A stretch of DNA of 64,000 nt, taken from contig CAIIXF020000008.1 in assembly GCA_903813345.2 (NCBI GenBank), positions 37,882,867 through 37,946,866 of the forward strand. The letters run 5' to 3'. The translations under genes were made by a program, and so were the position numbers. This document shows, piece after piece, positions 9,406 through 20,248 of the stretch; within the stretch, counting starts at the first letter, position 1; every line of letters starts with the position of its first letter. The notes beneath the pieces were generated by a model. That model worked only from the letters and a program-made list of their open reading frames with translations. It had not been told where the DNA came from and did not search any database. This stretch comes from Owenia fusiformis. Taxonomy: Eukaryota > Annelida > Polychaeta > Sabellida > Oweniidae.

Positions 9406-11564
9406 TTTTTTTTTTATTTTTTTTTTTTATTTATTTGGTATTTAAGTCAGTGGCTCGGTCAACTTGACATTATGAGCCATTTTTACAGAAATATAGGAGT
9501 TGACGTACATCGGTGTTACATAGTTGAAGGTATACAGCCAAGTGAGGCTCGCACGACTAGTAGCATGTTGGTGGTGCTCTAAAGAATGACTCAGCGGTTA
9601 GAAAATGCTATGTCTAGATATTCAGCAAATGATTTGATGATACATGAATTTTCATTTTTATTACAGAGATGATGACCAAATAGTAAAGTGTTAGCCTTAT
9701 TGGCTCGAGTTATAGAGTTAAACTTTATCATTGGATTTTCACGTGTTATTTTATCATTTAGCAACTTGAAATCATCTACATGGAGGGGGCATCTGAAAAG
9801 AAAATGGTTGAGTGTTTCTGATTCTAGTTCGCAAGCGCACATTGGGGAATTAACATTGTTAAAATTATGTGAATGTAGTTGCGCTTTGAGGACTAGGTCG
9901 CATCGGAGTTGGTTCAAGAGTTTTTCCCGATGTCTAGTAAGATTTAATGAAAAACTTGCTATCATAGGAGTTGGTAGTGATTTGGAGGCCATTTGACGTT
10001 TAAATGTATCAAGTGTGTTTGATTGTTTGATTTTCAGAGGTAGATCATTCCATTCTTTTATACTTCTGTAAACACACGATTTTGATTTAATAATAGCACG
10101 TTTTGCGGGGAGGATATATGATGGTTTGTTGCGAAGAACGCGTCTATTGTCAGGACGTTGGAACTTTCTGAAGATGTCAAGTATATAATTTGGACTATTT
10201 CCATTTGTGACACTATACATCATGTTCATGCGGCGGTGGAATCTTCTGGTTTCGAGCGGTAACCAGTTTAGGCACTTGAGGACTTTGATTGAGCTAGATC
10301 CTGAAATGGTACCGGATATAATAATACCAGCTTTGTACATTAGTGAGTCAAGGGATTTTAATTTGTTTATATTTGCGCAGCCATAGATTATATCACAAAA
10401 TTCAAAGTGTGGCCTTATGTATGTATTGTAGATGTTTAATAGGTGGATACCATTAAGTTTTGATTTTAAGACTTTCAGGGGATTGATTAATTTGTCAATG
10501 CGCTTCGAGATTTCAGTAATGTGATGGCTAAATTTTAGATTTCCGTCCAATATAAGTCCAAGGTGCTTATGGTGATCATACTTAGGTATACGCGTATTTC
10601 CCAAATGAAGAGGATAAATGTTTTCAATTGTTTTTCTTCCATGAAATATCAGATGGGCACTCTTAGTTGCATTGAAATTGAGATGCCATAGGTTTGACCA
10701 GTCATTAATAATATCCATGTCTTCTTGAAGAGTTGTCATTTTATCAATTAGATTATCTTTATTATATGGACAATAGATGGACGTGTCGTCGGCGTAAAGA
10801 AAGGATTTATTTGTTAACTTGTCTGGCATATCATTGATGTACAGTAGAAACATAAGGGGACCTAATATCGACCCTTGTGGCACTCCTGCATTTATATAAG
10901 AATCAGCTGAGTAGTTAGATTCGTGACCGTCTACCAATACGCGAACTTTCCTATTTGACAAATAAGATGATAAAAGATCAGTTGTATTGGAGCCAAAGCC
11001 ATAGCTTTTCAATTTTGTAATAATATATTTATGAGGCATTGTATCGAATGCCGCAGAAATATCTAAAAACACACCAGATACTTCATCACCATTGTCTATA
11101 CAGGAAGTTATGTAATCAATTATAGAAATTAACTGGCGTTCACAGCTATGCCCTGGTAGAAACCCACTTTGAAGGCTATATAGGGTATGATTTTCTATAC
11201 AGTGTTGAAAGAGCCGGTTGAAGATAACGCGTTCAAACACTTTTGACATTGAACTTAAGAGCGTGATAGGTCGGTAATTAGCAGCATCAGATTTTGATTT
11301 TTTCTTGTGGACTGGTATTATATTGCCAAATTTCCACGATAGAGGAAAAGTTTTACACAAAAATATTTTATTAAAAAACTTAGATAAGATTATTGATAGT
11401 TCAGGCGCAGCTATTTTCATCATATTATTATTTATCACATCAGGCCCCGGTGCTTTTGATACATTTAATCCCGTTAGAATCTTAAGTATCTCATCTCGGG
11501 TGGTTGTTATGGGATTGAGGAGTGCATTGCATCGAGTGGGAAAGGCAATATTTGGAAGCTCTTC
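9406..11564 (-). mobile_element. 5'-truncated LINE, Jockey/CR1-like
   Basis: A poly(A) tail (poly-T at 9406-9430 on the plus strand) marks the 3' end and TTCTA is duplicated on both sides (9401-9405 and 11565-11569). The uninterrupted site is visible at 4415-4425. The element is cut at its 5' end within the reverse-transcriptase N-terminal region, so the endonuclease and ORF1 are missing, as is usual after incomplete target-primed reverse transcription. Confidence 0.93.
9591..11564 (-). CDS. LINE reverse transcriptase, C-terminal 657 residues, open
   Basis: The frame is open from the truncation point to the stop. In order it has GLNVSKAPGPDV (near residue 35), YRPITLLSSMSKVFE, FLDISAAFDTMPH, GVPQGSILGPLMFLLYIND, the catalytic FLYADDTSIY, and a later thumb region. 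The C-terminal end has a Cys/His pattern (CACELESETLNHFLFRCPL) found in Jockey-superfamily elements. It would copy LINE RNA at a nicked target. With no stop in about 650 codons it is young. It lacks its own start codon and the endonuclease domain, so it cannot mobilise itself. Confidence 0.92.
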   Translation of the reverse strand, partial: EELPNIAFPTRCNALLNPITTTRDEILKILTGLNVSKAPGPDVINNNMMKIAAPELSIILSKFFNKIFLCKTFPLSWKFGNIIPVHKKKSKSDAANYRPITLLSSMSKVFERVIFNRLFQHCIENHTLYSLQSGFLPGHSCERQLISIIDYITSCIDNGDEVSGVFLDISAAFDTMPHKYIITKLKSYGFGSNTTDLLSSYLSNRKVRVLVDGHESNYSADSYINAGVPQGSILGPLMFLLYINDMPDKLTNKSFLYADDTSIYCPYNKDNLIDKMTTLQEDMDIINDWSNLWHLNFNATKSAHLIFHGRKTIENIYPLHLGNTRIPKYDHHKHLGLILDGNLKFSHHITEISKRIDKLINPLKVLKSKLNGIHLLNIYNTYIRPHFEFCDIIYGCANINKLKSLDSLMYKAGIIISGTISGSSSIKVLKCLNWLPLETRRFHRRMNMMYSVTNGNSPNYILDIFRKFQRPDNRRVLRNKPSYILPAKRAIIKSKSCVYRSIKEWNDLPLKIKQSNTLDTFKRQMASKSLPTPMIASFSLNLTRHREKLLNQLRCDLVLKAQLHSHNFNNVNSPMCACELESETLNHFLFRCPLHVDDFKLLNDKITRENPMIKFNSITRANKANTLLFGHHLCNKNENSCIIKSFAEYLDIAFSNR

Positions 11565-13144
11565 TTCTATTCAAATTCAAGAAACAACATATAGGTAGCC
11601 TAAATGTTACTAACACAAATAAATACAGTTGTAAATTCATGAACACTTAAACACTCAAAATACATGAACACTAGAAAATTCAGACAAATAAATACATTTG
11701 TAAATTCAAATTCAAATTCAATAATCTATTTTACTATTTATTATGACGATATGGTTTAATGACTCTAATTTGAATAATTTACTGGTTTGACTTGTATTGG
11801 TTTGGCTTTTTATTTTAATTAATTCACTTGTTTGACTTTGTTCAATTTTGTCTATATCAATTGTTTGACTTTATTTAATTTGACTAATTATCTTTTTTGA
11901 CTTTCTTTAATTTGACTAAGTATCTTGTTTCTTTAATTTGACTAATTCACTGTTTGTTTGTAATGCCATTATGTATTTTTACATATAGTATTTTTCATAA
12001 CATGTTACTGGATCGTAAGCTAAAAAAATAATACGATCTCTAGTATTAAAATAGCAATGCCTTGTATAGTAAAGATATTGGCAGATATTAATTGGTTTTG
12101 TCATTTCTAATAGGGTCGGGTAAATGGGATACTAATAAAAATAGGATTTTTGGAAGTGAACTCTAACTTAAGTGCAGTCGCCACGAAGGTAAAAGTCTTG
12201 GATTTTTTTATTCAAATAGTCCCTGCTCTTCGCTGCTTGGTACGTTGTGATATAATTCTAATATTCACGACTTGCATTTGTTTTTGAATAATCTAGCTAA
12301 AAGCCCTTGTGACCCCCCGCACCCCCCCCCCCCACTTGGCCATCCAAATAGCCTCTGTGAGGAGGTGTATAATCGAGTAGAGGAGAGGGGTCACAGGTTA
12401 CTCGAGTCTCTAGCTTGGCTTATGGTTACACTCAAAATCAAGTTGACTAGATTATATCACTAATAAAAACGTAATATGTAAAAATAATTTATATTCATCA
12501 ATATATTTTAGCGAAATACGAAATGTATATCGTCCTACGTCGTCTGTGTGCGATAAAGTAACGTAACATTTTCTTCGTGGGATGGGAGAGGGGGAAGGTG
12601 GAACGTGGGCAAAGATTTTGAATGCTCTGGATTGTACTGCACAAGTACATTGTACATGCCATTATAAATACCGCATCAAGTTGAAGCAGTTCAGAGCGGG
12701 AAAATGGCGACTGGCCAAACTGATTCATTTCAATGTGTTTGTTTGTAAAACTAATCTCTTAATTTTAGCTTTAAAACTAAATTAAAGAATACCATGTATA
12801 GTATCAAAATAAAGCATGGAGGTTGTATTTTTCCAACATTCCAGAAATTTATGGTTCCGGTATCCGAAATTGAAAGAAAATTAGTCACTAATAAAATATA
12901 TCTGTTTTATTAAGTACCAATTAAGACTCATTTAACAATTATCTTCAATTTTCGTAATTCTTTTTTGAAAATTGGATTGATATAAAGCAACGTTAACATA
13001 CTAGCTTTTGATTAAGGTATCAAACAGTTATCGAAACATATTATTCATACTACAAATTTACATTTAAAAATGGAAAGGAAACACATATTCGTTAGGAGAA
13101 TCCATATAAATTGTTACTTGGCAATAATACAGTGCGCCGTTCTC

Positions 13145-13170
13145 TGACGTCCGCGTAAAGCAGTATAAAG
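13145..13170 (+). promoter_or_regulatory. H1 copy C core promoter
   Basis: TGACGTCC and TATAAAG (13164-13170) stand in the same order and spacing as in copy A. A 136-bp MITE separates this promoter from the ATG, so the leader is about 215 bp rather than about 75 bp. Confidence 0.65.
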
Positions 13171-13211
13171 CGCGAACATGAACATAGGGAAATCATTCAT
13201 TTGTTAATCAG

Positions 13212-13347
13212 GGGGCCATTGACAGAAACTTAATAAAGTTAAGAATTCGTAAAGTCCATTGTTCTCTAACTGTGACGTCATTATACCCATGGTAACAACA
13301 ATTGATTTACGAATTCGTAACTTTATGAAGTTTCTGTTAATGACCCC
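13212..13347. mobile_element. 136-bp MITE in the H1 5' leader
   Basis: The terminal inverted repeats are GGGGCCATTGACAGAAACTT and the complement of GGGGTCATTAACAGAAACTT; the arms continue with ATAAAGTTA and ACGAATTCGTAA. CAG is repeated on both sides. Copy A (2540-2555) is the empty site. The precise 3-bp duplication suggests a Harbinger-type MITE, but the G-run makes the edge ambiguous by one or two bases. Confidence 0.85.
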
Positions 13348-13382
13348 CAGAAGGTATACAGCAATCGCAAACAACTCTCAAT

Positions 13383-13907
13383 ATGTCTGCATCACCAGCA
13401 AAGAAAGCCAGTGCTAAGAAACCAGCGGAGCACCCTAAATACATCGAGATGATAACACAAGCTATCATGACATTGAAGGAACGTACTGGATCATCCCGTC
13501 AAGCCATCGTTAAGTACATCAAGGAAAACTTCAAAGTCGGTGATAATGTCGATGTACACGTCAAACTGGCTCTTAAACGAGGAGTGGTATCGGGAACACT
13601 CGCTCAACCCAAGGGAACTGGAGCATCCGGTAGCTTTAAAGTTGTCAAGAAAGCAGAGTCAAAAGCCAAGAAACCAGTCAAGAAGCCTGCAGCGAAAAAA
13701 ACTGCCAAGAAGGCAGTCGCTAAAAAACCTGCAGCTAAAGCTAAGAAACCGGCAGCAAAGAAACTGGCAGCAAAGAAACCAGCAGCTAAAAAGCCAGCAG
13801 CCAAGAAACCAGTAGCTAAAAAACCCGCTGCAAAGAAGGCTGCCAAGAAACCGGCTGCCAAGAAACCGGCTGCCAAGAAGGTCGCCAAGAAAACAGCAAA
13901 GAAATGA
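13383..13907 (+). CDS. Linker histone H1, copy C (174 aa)
   Basis: This is the paralogue of the 2582-3088 gene with the same architecture: a short N-terminal tail, the globular H1/H5 winged helix (about 17-88) and a Lys/Ala/Pro-rich tail (89-174). The tail is six residues longer and its KKPAAKK units are shuffled, as expected from slippage in a repetitive tail. The gene is intronless and the reading frame is intact. The TATA box and the 3' stem-loop are both present, so it should be expressed in S phase. The oddity is the MITE in its 5' leader, which adds a hairpin-forming segment between cap and ATG and may change translation. Confidence 0.96.
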   Translation: MSASPAKKASAKKPAEHPKYIEMITQAIMTLKERTGSSRQAIVKYIKENFKVGDNVDVHVKLALKRGVVSGTLAQPKGTGASGSFKVVKKAESKAKKPVKKPAAKKTAKKAVAKKPAAKAKKPAAKKLAAKKPAAKKPAAKKPVAKKPAAKKAAKKPAAKKPAAKKVAKKTAKK

Positions 13908-13938
13908 ACTGAATCACAACAGTTAGATTAGAACCAAC

Positions 13939-13954
13939 GGCCCTTATCAGGGCC
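13939..13954 (+). terminator. Histone mRNA 3' stem-loop, copy C
   Basis: The 16-nt stem-loop is identical to that of copy A and is followed by GAAAGAGAAAT as the likely U7-binding element. Confidence 0.95.
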
Positions 13955-14459
13955 ACCTAATACTTACGAAAGAGAAATATTATTTTATGAATGTCATTGT
14001 AAGAGGCCAATGAGGCAGTATTGTTTGAATGGTAGTGTGTACCATTTTGTATTTTAGCGTGTTCGGTGTCTAAAACTTTTGAAATTGATTCAATATAGCG
14101 AACTACTCAAATTCTTTAGAAACACGACCACTACTAGACACAAGGTAGGTGAGGTAATTGCCTCGTCAAACTAATCAAACTACTAGTATTTCAAAAATGA
14201 TGTCCATTATTTTCCTTTCCTATTTTTAACGATTCCTTCTTGAGCAGAGATCATATGTTTCCCAAGGCAAAGGAATATAAAATTTGAACCCAATGCATCA
14301 ACTACTACTACTGTACTGGTATTTGAGTTATTAAAAATTACATCTTTACGAAAAATGGCGGCACATTTTGAATTGAGCGGCCATATTGATGATTTCTTCT
14401 CGTGCCCAGAAGTCCTACTTCAATAAGACACAATCCTGTGGTGTCGTATTCCTATATTG

Positions 14460-16820
14460 GATGCCTTTACATAAATATATGTCACATTTATTGGACGTCT
14501 TGATTTTAACGATTCGACAGGAAAATATTGATCTACATTTTGAATTTTTCGTAAATCTATCTACATGAAGTAAAATCGTAAAATGCGTTAGATGCATGAA
14601 AATTTCTAGAAAAACATCTACCGGATTTTCTCGCATATAAGCCCTGGGCGTATAACTGAAAGAAGGGGTAATTCCGTCTGTTATTTTACCTCGTATTTTT
14701 CGCCCATGGGCGTATAAGTGTACTTCTTTTTGGCCCAGTGGGCGTAAAGCGGTCAAGACAAGTAACTTAGTCAACATTCGATATTCGTATGTTCATCAAT
14801 ATTTACTAAGAATGGTGCCACAATTGAAGTAAACCTCTGGTTAATTATTTTCAATAAACCTATCAGCAAACGTGTAAATGATAATTTTAATGTTCTGTTA
14901 CATATTGGTGAAGCAATCTTTGGGCTATGACCTAAATTTCTGATTTTCCACTGTGTCCCTGTATACCCCTACTTTAAAAGATATATGTTATTCGTCATTT
15001 TTCATTATGAACCAACCATAAATGTATTTTTTATTGTTTACATACAGAATGAACTTTCGGTTTTCAAATATTGCAAGACGGTACTGCATTTATTTGTTCA
15101 GGATATCGAACAAACAAATGCGTGTCAATTTACACTGTAATATCCTACATACTTATATTTCAAGGGTAGTTTTGAAGAATAATCAAGAAAATCCATGTTT
15201 TCAAATGGATTCATCCTTGTCAAAGAACGTTAATGAGGATATGCCGTTTGAAAAACTCACAACATGTTACAAGTTCTTACAATTCTTGGTTAAAAAAAAT
15301 AATTTGAAAGTTGTGATTTCGAATGTAATATCCTACTCAATGAAATTTGTTGATATTTGTGAATTTTTTCTTTCGAAATGCACATTGCTGGATAACAGAA
15401 CCTTGCCATGTTCGAGATGCACAAAGTGTTGTGTAAATACTCGACGTCGTACGGATATTTGGATGTGATTGACGTTTTCGTTAATCTCCTACCACTGTAA
15501 TTTCCAACTTAATTTTTGGAAGCCAAATGTGATAGTCACGAATTGATATTTAAGTCACACGTTGATGCATACATCATGTGTGTACATTAACTGTCGAATA
15601 CATGCCAACTTACATTTATATGAATATCCACAATTAACTCAAATCATCAATTCTCGAAACGGTTTATTATTTAACCTGGTGAATTGAATGTTTCATTTTG
15701 ATTCATAATTATGGTATCGGATTTGAGTATAATATAAGTCGAGGCTTAAACAAAGCAATAAAATTACGTGAAACCTTTTGTGAAAATTCGAACGATTTTT
15801 CAAGAATCCTCCTTCAAAGTGATACCAAAGTGCTCCCCGGGAGTGGAAATTTCGTCTTGTGTAATCAAAATAATAGAGCGGGTGGTTTGAATTTTTGTTT
15901 GAGTTTATAGTTTACATCTATAAATTGAAAAACATATCGCCTTATTGAGAGGTACATGTATATTTTGGCGATCTATCATTATATAAAGGGCTAAATATTG
16001 AGCAAAAACAGGAGTTGACACGCTTACATTTGAAAATGAAATTTCCTACATAATCGTCGACTCATGTTTAAAAGTCATGAAAGCAAGGTTGAACACAAAA
16101 CATTGACCCAGTTACTGTCTATTCAGCATGGGTTCACTAAGGGAATTATTATTAATGACTTAAATCGTTTACAGTTAAGTTGTATTCCAAGAAACTTATC
16201 AATTTAGAAATGCAAATTGTTCAATTTTGTTTTTCAATTATAAAAAATGGCACCTGTAGAGAACAACGTTTTCAAATTTTTTTTTAAACGGAGATATTTA
16301 CTTATGCAACATTCATTGGCATGTGTCAGGGAATAAATAGGAAGAATATGCATTTGATTCTATACCTTGTTCCTGAAGGAGTTTGTTAAGGAGCGGTATA
16401 TCTTGACGTACTTTTATCATCCCGAACTCAAACATTTCGAATACTTATTTCGAGAACGCTTTGTTGAGAATGGATTCGAGATGTACTCAAAATTAGTGCG
16501 TTAAAATGTGTATTATCATCTAAATAACCACCTCACAAATTATTTTGGAAATCAAAGGTGTACGATTTTTGAGATTTTTATTTTCGAATGTTGACTTACT
16601 TACTTGGCTTGACTGAAAGGTGAGAAGAGATAAAGGAAATGTCAACTACAACCTTGGACTTAATGTTGAAACAAAGTAAATCCGGTAAATTTTATCTTAA
16701 AATTCTAGCAAGGCAGTTGCCCAAACATGCCAAACGCAAAAATTGAGCTGTGTCGTCATCATTAGTTTTGTACTATAAACTGTATAGAATGCAGAAAAAC
16801 ATTGCACTGCCAAAATAATA
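14460..16820. other. Unique-looking AT-rich stretch, no supported gene
   Basis: A pair of CGCATATAAGCCCTGGGCGT-like and GCCCATGGGCGTATAAG segments at 14630-14750 forms an inverted repeat and may be a transposon end. A 148-codon open frame at 15022-15468 (plus strand) has no domain I recognise, no convincing promoter and a biased composition, so I leave it as doubtful. Nothing else stands out. Confidence 0.4.
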
Positions 16821-16824
16821 ATGA

Positions 16825-18915
16825 AAAAAAGGAAGAAAGACATTCTTGAGTTAAGTATATGAACACATATTTCTTTATTGTCTACCTGTAATATGTAATG
16901 TTTCAATATCTCACACCAAATGAAAATAACACATTCATACCTAAATAACTACATTTCTAAATGTAGCCTAAGTGTTACTAACACAAATAAATAAATACAG
17001 TTGTAAATTCATGAACACCAAAACACTCAAAATACATGAACACTAAAACACAAATTTACGAACACTAGACCATTCAGACAAATAAATACATTTGTAAATT
17101 CGAACAACAACATAGGTAAATCTAACTAACACAAATCTACAGTTGTAAATTCATGAACACTAAAACACAAAATTCAAGAACACTAAACAAATCATTCAGA
17201 CAAATTAATGCATTTGTTAATTCAAATTCATGAAATAATCTATTTTACTATTTAGTTTTTACCGATTTAGTTCAATAACTCTAATTTGAATAATTTACTT
17301 GTTTGACTTGCATTGGTTTTACTCTCTCTAATTTGACTAATTCATTTGCTTGACTTTCTTTAATTTGACTAATTCACTTGTTTGACTTTCTTTAATTTGA
17401 CTAATTCACTTGTTTGACTCTTTAATTTGACTAATCCACTGGTTTGACTTTCTTTAATTTGACTGATTCACTTGTTTGACTTTATTTAATTTGACTTATT
17501 CACTGGTTTGGCTTTCTTTAATTTGACTTATTCACTGGTTTGGCTTTCTTTAATTTGACTAATTCACTGGTTTGGCTTTCTTTAATTTGACTTATTCACT
17601 GGTTTGGCTTTCTTTAATTTGACTAATTCACATGCTTGACTTTCTTTAATTTGACTTATTCACTGATTTTGGCTTTCTTTAATTTGACTAATTCACTTGC
17701 TTGACTTTCTTTAATTTGACTTATTCACTGGTTTGGCGTCCTTTAATTTGACTAATTCACTGGTTTGGCTTTCTTTAATTTGACTAATTCACATGCTTGA
17801 CTTTCTTTAATTTGACTTATTCACTGGTTTGGCTTTCTTTAATTTGACTAATTCACTTGCTTGACTTTTTTTAATTTGACTTATTCACTGGTTTGGCGTC
17901 CTTTAATTTGAATAATTCACTTGTTTGACTTTCTTCAATTTGACTTATTCACTGGTTTGGCTTTCTTTAATTTGACTAATTCACTGTTGTAATGCCTTTA
18001 TGTATTTTCTTCTAAGCTTAATATTGAAAGCCACTGCACTAAAACGACATGCCCAACTAGGCATTATAAGCATTCTTGCCCATTTAAGCATTCTTGCAAT
18101 ATTAAACACACAAACATAAGTTTGAATTACATTGTCTTTCTTTAATTTGACTAATTCACTTGTTTGACTTTCTTTAATTTGACTAATTCACTTGTTTGAC
18201 TTTCTTGAATTTGATTAATTCACTTGTTTGACTCTTTAATTTGACTAATTCACTGGTTCGACTTTCTTTAATTTGACTAATTCACTTGTTTGACTTTATT
18301 TAATTTGACTTATTCACTTGTTTGACTTTCTTTAATTTGACTAATTCACTGGTTTGGCTTTCTTTAATTTGACTTATTCACTGGTTTGGCTTTCTTTAAT
18401 TTGACTAATTCACATGCTTGACTTTCTTTAATTTGACTTATTCACTGGTTTGGCTTTCTTTAATTTGACTAATTCACTTGCTTGACTTTCTTTAATTTGA
18501 CTTATTCACTGGTTTGGCGTCCTTTAATTTGACTTATTCACTGGTTTGGCTTTCTTTAATTTGACTAATTCACATGCTTGACTTTCTTTAATTTGACTTA
18601 TTCACTGGTTTGGCTTTCTTTAATTTGACTAATTCACTTGCTTGACTTTTTTTAATTTGACTTATTCACTGGTTTGGCGTCCTTTAATTTGAATAATCAC
18701 TTGTTTGACTTTCTTCAATTTGACTTATTCACTGGTTTGGCTTTCTTTAATTTGACTAATTCACTGTTGTAATGCCTTTATGTATTTTCTTCTAAGCTTA
18801 ATATTGAAAGCCACTGCACTAAAAGGACATGCCCAACTAGGCATTATAAGCATTCTTGCCCATTTAAGCATTCTTGCAATATTAAACACACAAACATCAG
18901 TTTGAATTACATTGA
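16825..18915. repeat. H1-linked spacer repeat, third copy, with expanded 32-bp satellite
   Basis: After the AATAAATACA-rich start (16825-17270), a 32-bp unit (TTTAATTTGACTAATTCACT then GGTTTGGCTTTC) is repeated at about 17280-17995 and again at 18135-18775. The two arrays are separated and followed by nearly identical 145-bp segments (17990-18135 and 18770-18915), so a block of about 780 bp was duplicated as a whole. Within the arrays, units with TTATTCACTGG, CTAATTCACATGC and CTAATTCACTTGC recur in a set order. Confidence 0.93.
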
Positions 18916-19139
18916 TTGGACATATCTCGCCTGATTAATCACCACACAGAAATATTATATGTATATTATACTGTATGTATATAACATCTAATAATGCAAA
19001 CTTGCATGCTTGAAGTTGTGTTCATGTTCATGTTCAATTTACATCACAAACATTATATAAATGCTCGATATCACTTTAAGCAATATGTAAATATATAGAA
19101 AATCAAAAGTACATTAACAATATAAATCATATTTGTAAT

Positions 19140-19265
19140 ATCACTAAGCAACCAATGAGGGTTGGTAGATTCCATGAAACTACATCTGCGTAGTATTTCA
19201 CCAACCTTCATTTATCACTGATCACCCTTTGGATTGGTCAAAGGGTGATTTCTCCTGATTGTATA
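19140..19265. repeat. Hairpin-forming repeat
   Basis: CACCCTTTG and CAAAGGGTG form a 9-bp stem around GATTGGT (about 19223-19248). GAGGGTTGG and CCAACCTTC form an outer, weaker pair. It is probably a small MITE fragment. The rest of 18916-19873 shows only AT-rich sequence and a C-run near 19806. Confidence 0.5.
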
Positions 19266-19873
19266 TATTTATACTCACTGACATAACTGCTGTATCTTAT
19301 TTATGAATGTGAAACTTTTTGTTTTTCTCAGTTATACTAATCTAGCATTGGGACCCATGAGGAATAGCATACATGAAATCGTGTCAGAACTATTAGATGT
19401 TTAGAAAAAGGCACACAACAAATAAATGATATGAGCAAAAAAATATTGTAAAATTGTGACATTTAATGACAAAAATAAACATTCACTGTACAGCCCACAG
19501 AGCCATGAGATGAAGGGGGCTACTGTAACCCTCATTGGTTTGAGACAGACATGTGCAATTTGATTGAAGTGACATCTATAAGATTGTCAACCCTAATACA
19601 TATAAAGGCAATAGCATCTCAAAACAAAAATCTATGCTTCAATTAAAAATACATAAAAATACTGTCAGCAATTGTAAATGTAAAATCTAAGTACATTTAA
19701 TCAAAAATCCAATTATGGTATATATAATTGAATACTTTAAGCAATAGTAAATATAAAATCTAAGTACACTTAATCAATAACCAATCCACCCCTCCCCATT
19801 TATCCCCCCCCCATTGCTTATATACATTTGGAATTAAGCAAGATCCCCCACCAAACATCAGGCTTCCTATCTA

Positions 19874-20248
19874 CTAAGAGGTTGTACAACTGGCAGAACA
19901 CATGTGTTTCACGAGCCTCTCCAACTCAAATAAATGATCATCTGCAGTGTGAGGGAAGAGATTTCGAACTGAATTGGCCAATTCAAACAAATATTCAGTG
20001 TTTTTTCCACTTGGCCCAACAGATTCATAAATTTGAGCTGCGATTTCTTCTGATTTTGCTGGCCCTAAGAAAGCAAAGTTATCCTCTGTGGCAATGTAGA
20101 TCTTTAAGTTAAACTTGGCTTGGTCATCCTTTGGAGTAAATTGCACAGAAAATGACTGGTATCCGTTCTTTTCCCTAAAGTCAAGGTGTTTGCTAACGTC
20201 TTCAACATTTTCCTCAGCAATCTCATATGCCATTCCCCATAACTTCTC
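19874..20248 (-). CDS. CHAC2: CHAC2 exon 3 (residues 60-183 and stop)
   Basis: It starts after TTTTTCAG with [13 protein letters not shown] and holds the catalytic E85, the [14 protein letters not shown] signature and the stop at 19874-19876. Confidence 0.96.
   Translation of the reverse strand, partial: EKLWGMAYEIAEENVEDVSKHLDFREKNGYQSFSVQFTPKDDQAKFNLKIYIATEDNFAFLGPAKSEEIAAQIYESVGPSGKNTEYLFELANSVRNLFPHTADDHLFELERLVKHMCSASCTTS

Larger units (their letters stand above)
9313..11990. repeat. H1-linked spacer repeat, second copy (split by a LINE)
   Basis: Positions 9320-9405 and 11565-11990 together correspond to 4325-5240, including a short 32-bp minisatellite at about 11760-11960. The LINE at 9406-11564 lies at the point corresponding to about 4420. 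Confidence 0.8.
12087..14459 (+). repeat. Duplicated H1 block, copy C
   Basis: This is the full counterpart of 1423-3584, with a long C run at about 12317-12333, the proximal promoter, the H1 gene, the stem-loop and the 3' region. It differs from copy A by a MITE insertion in the 5' leader of H1 and by an insertion in the 3' region around 14085-14195. Confidence 0.85.

Noticed and set aside
15022-15468. 148-codon open frame on the plus strand
   Set aside because: No recognisable domain, no splice or promoter support, composition like the AT-rich surroundings.
16825-18915. CRISPR-like regular repeats
   Set aside because: Units are contiguous without unique spacers and the DNA is eukaryotic; it is a satellite.
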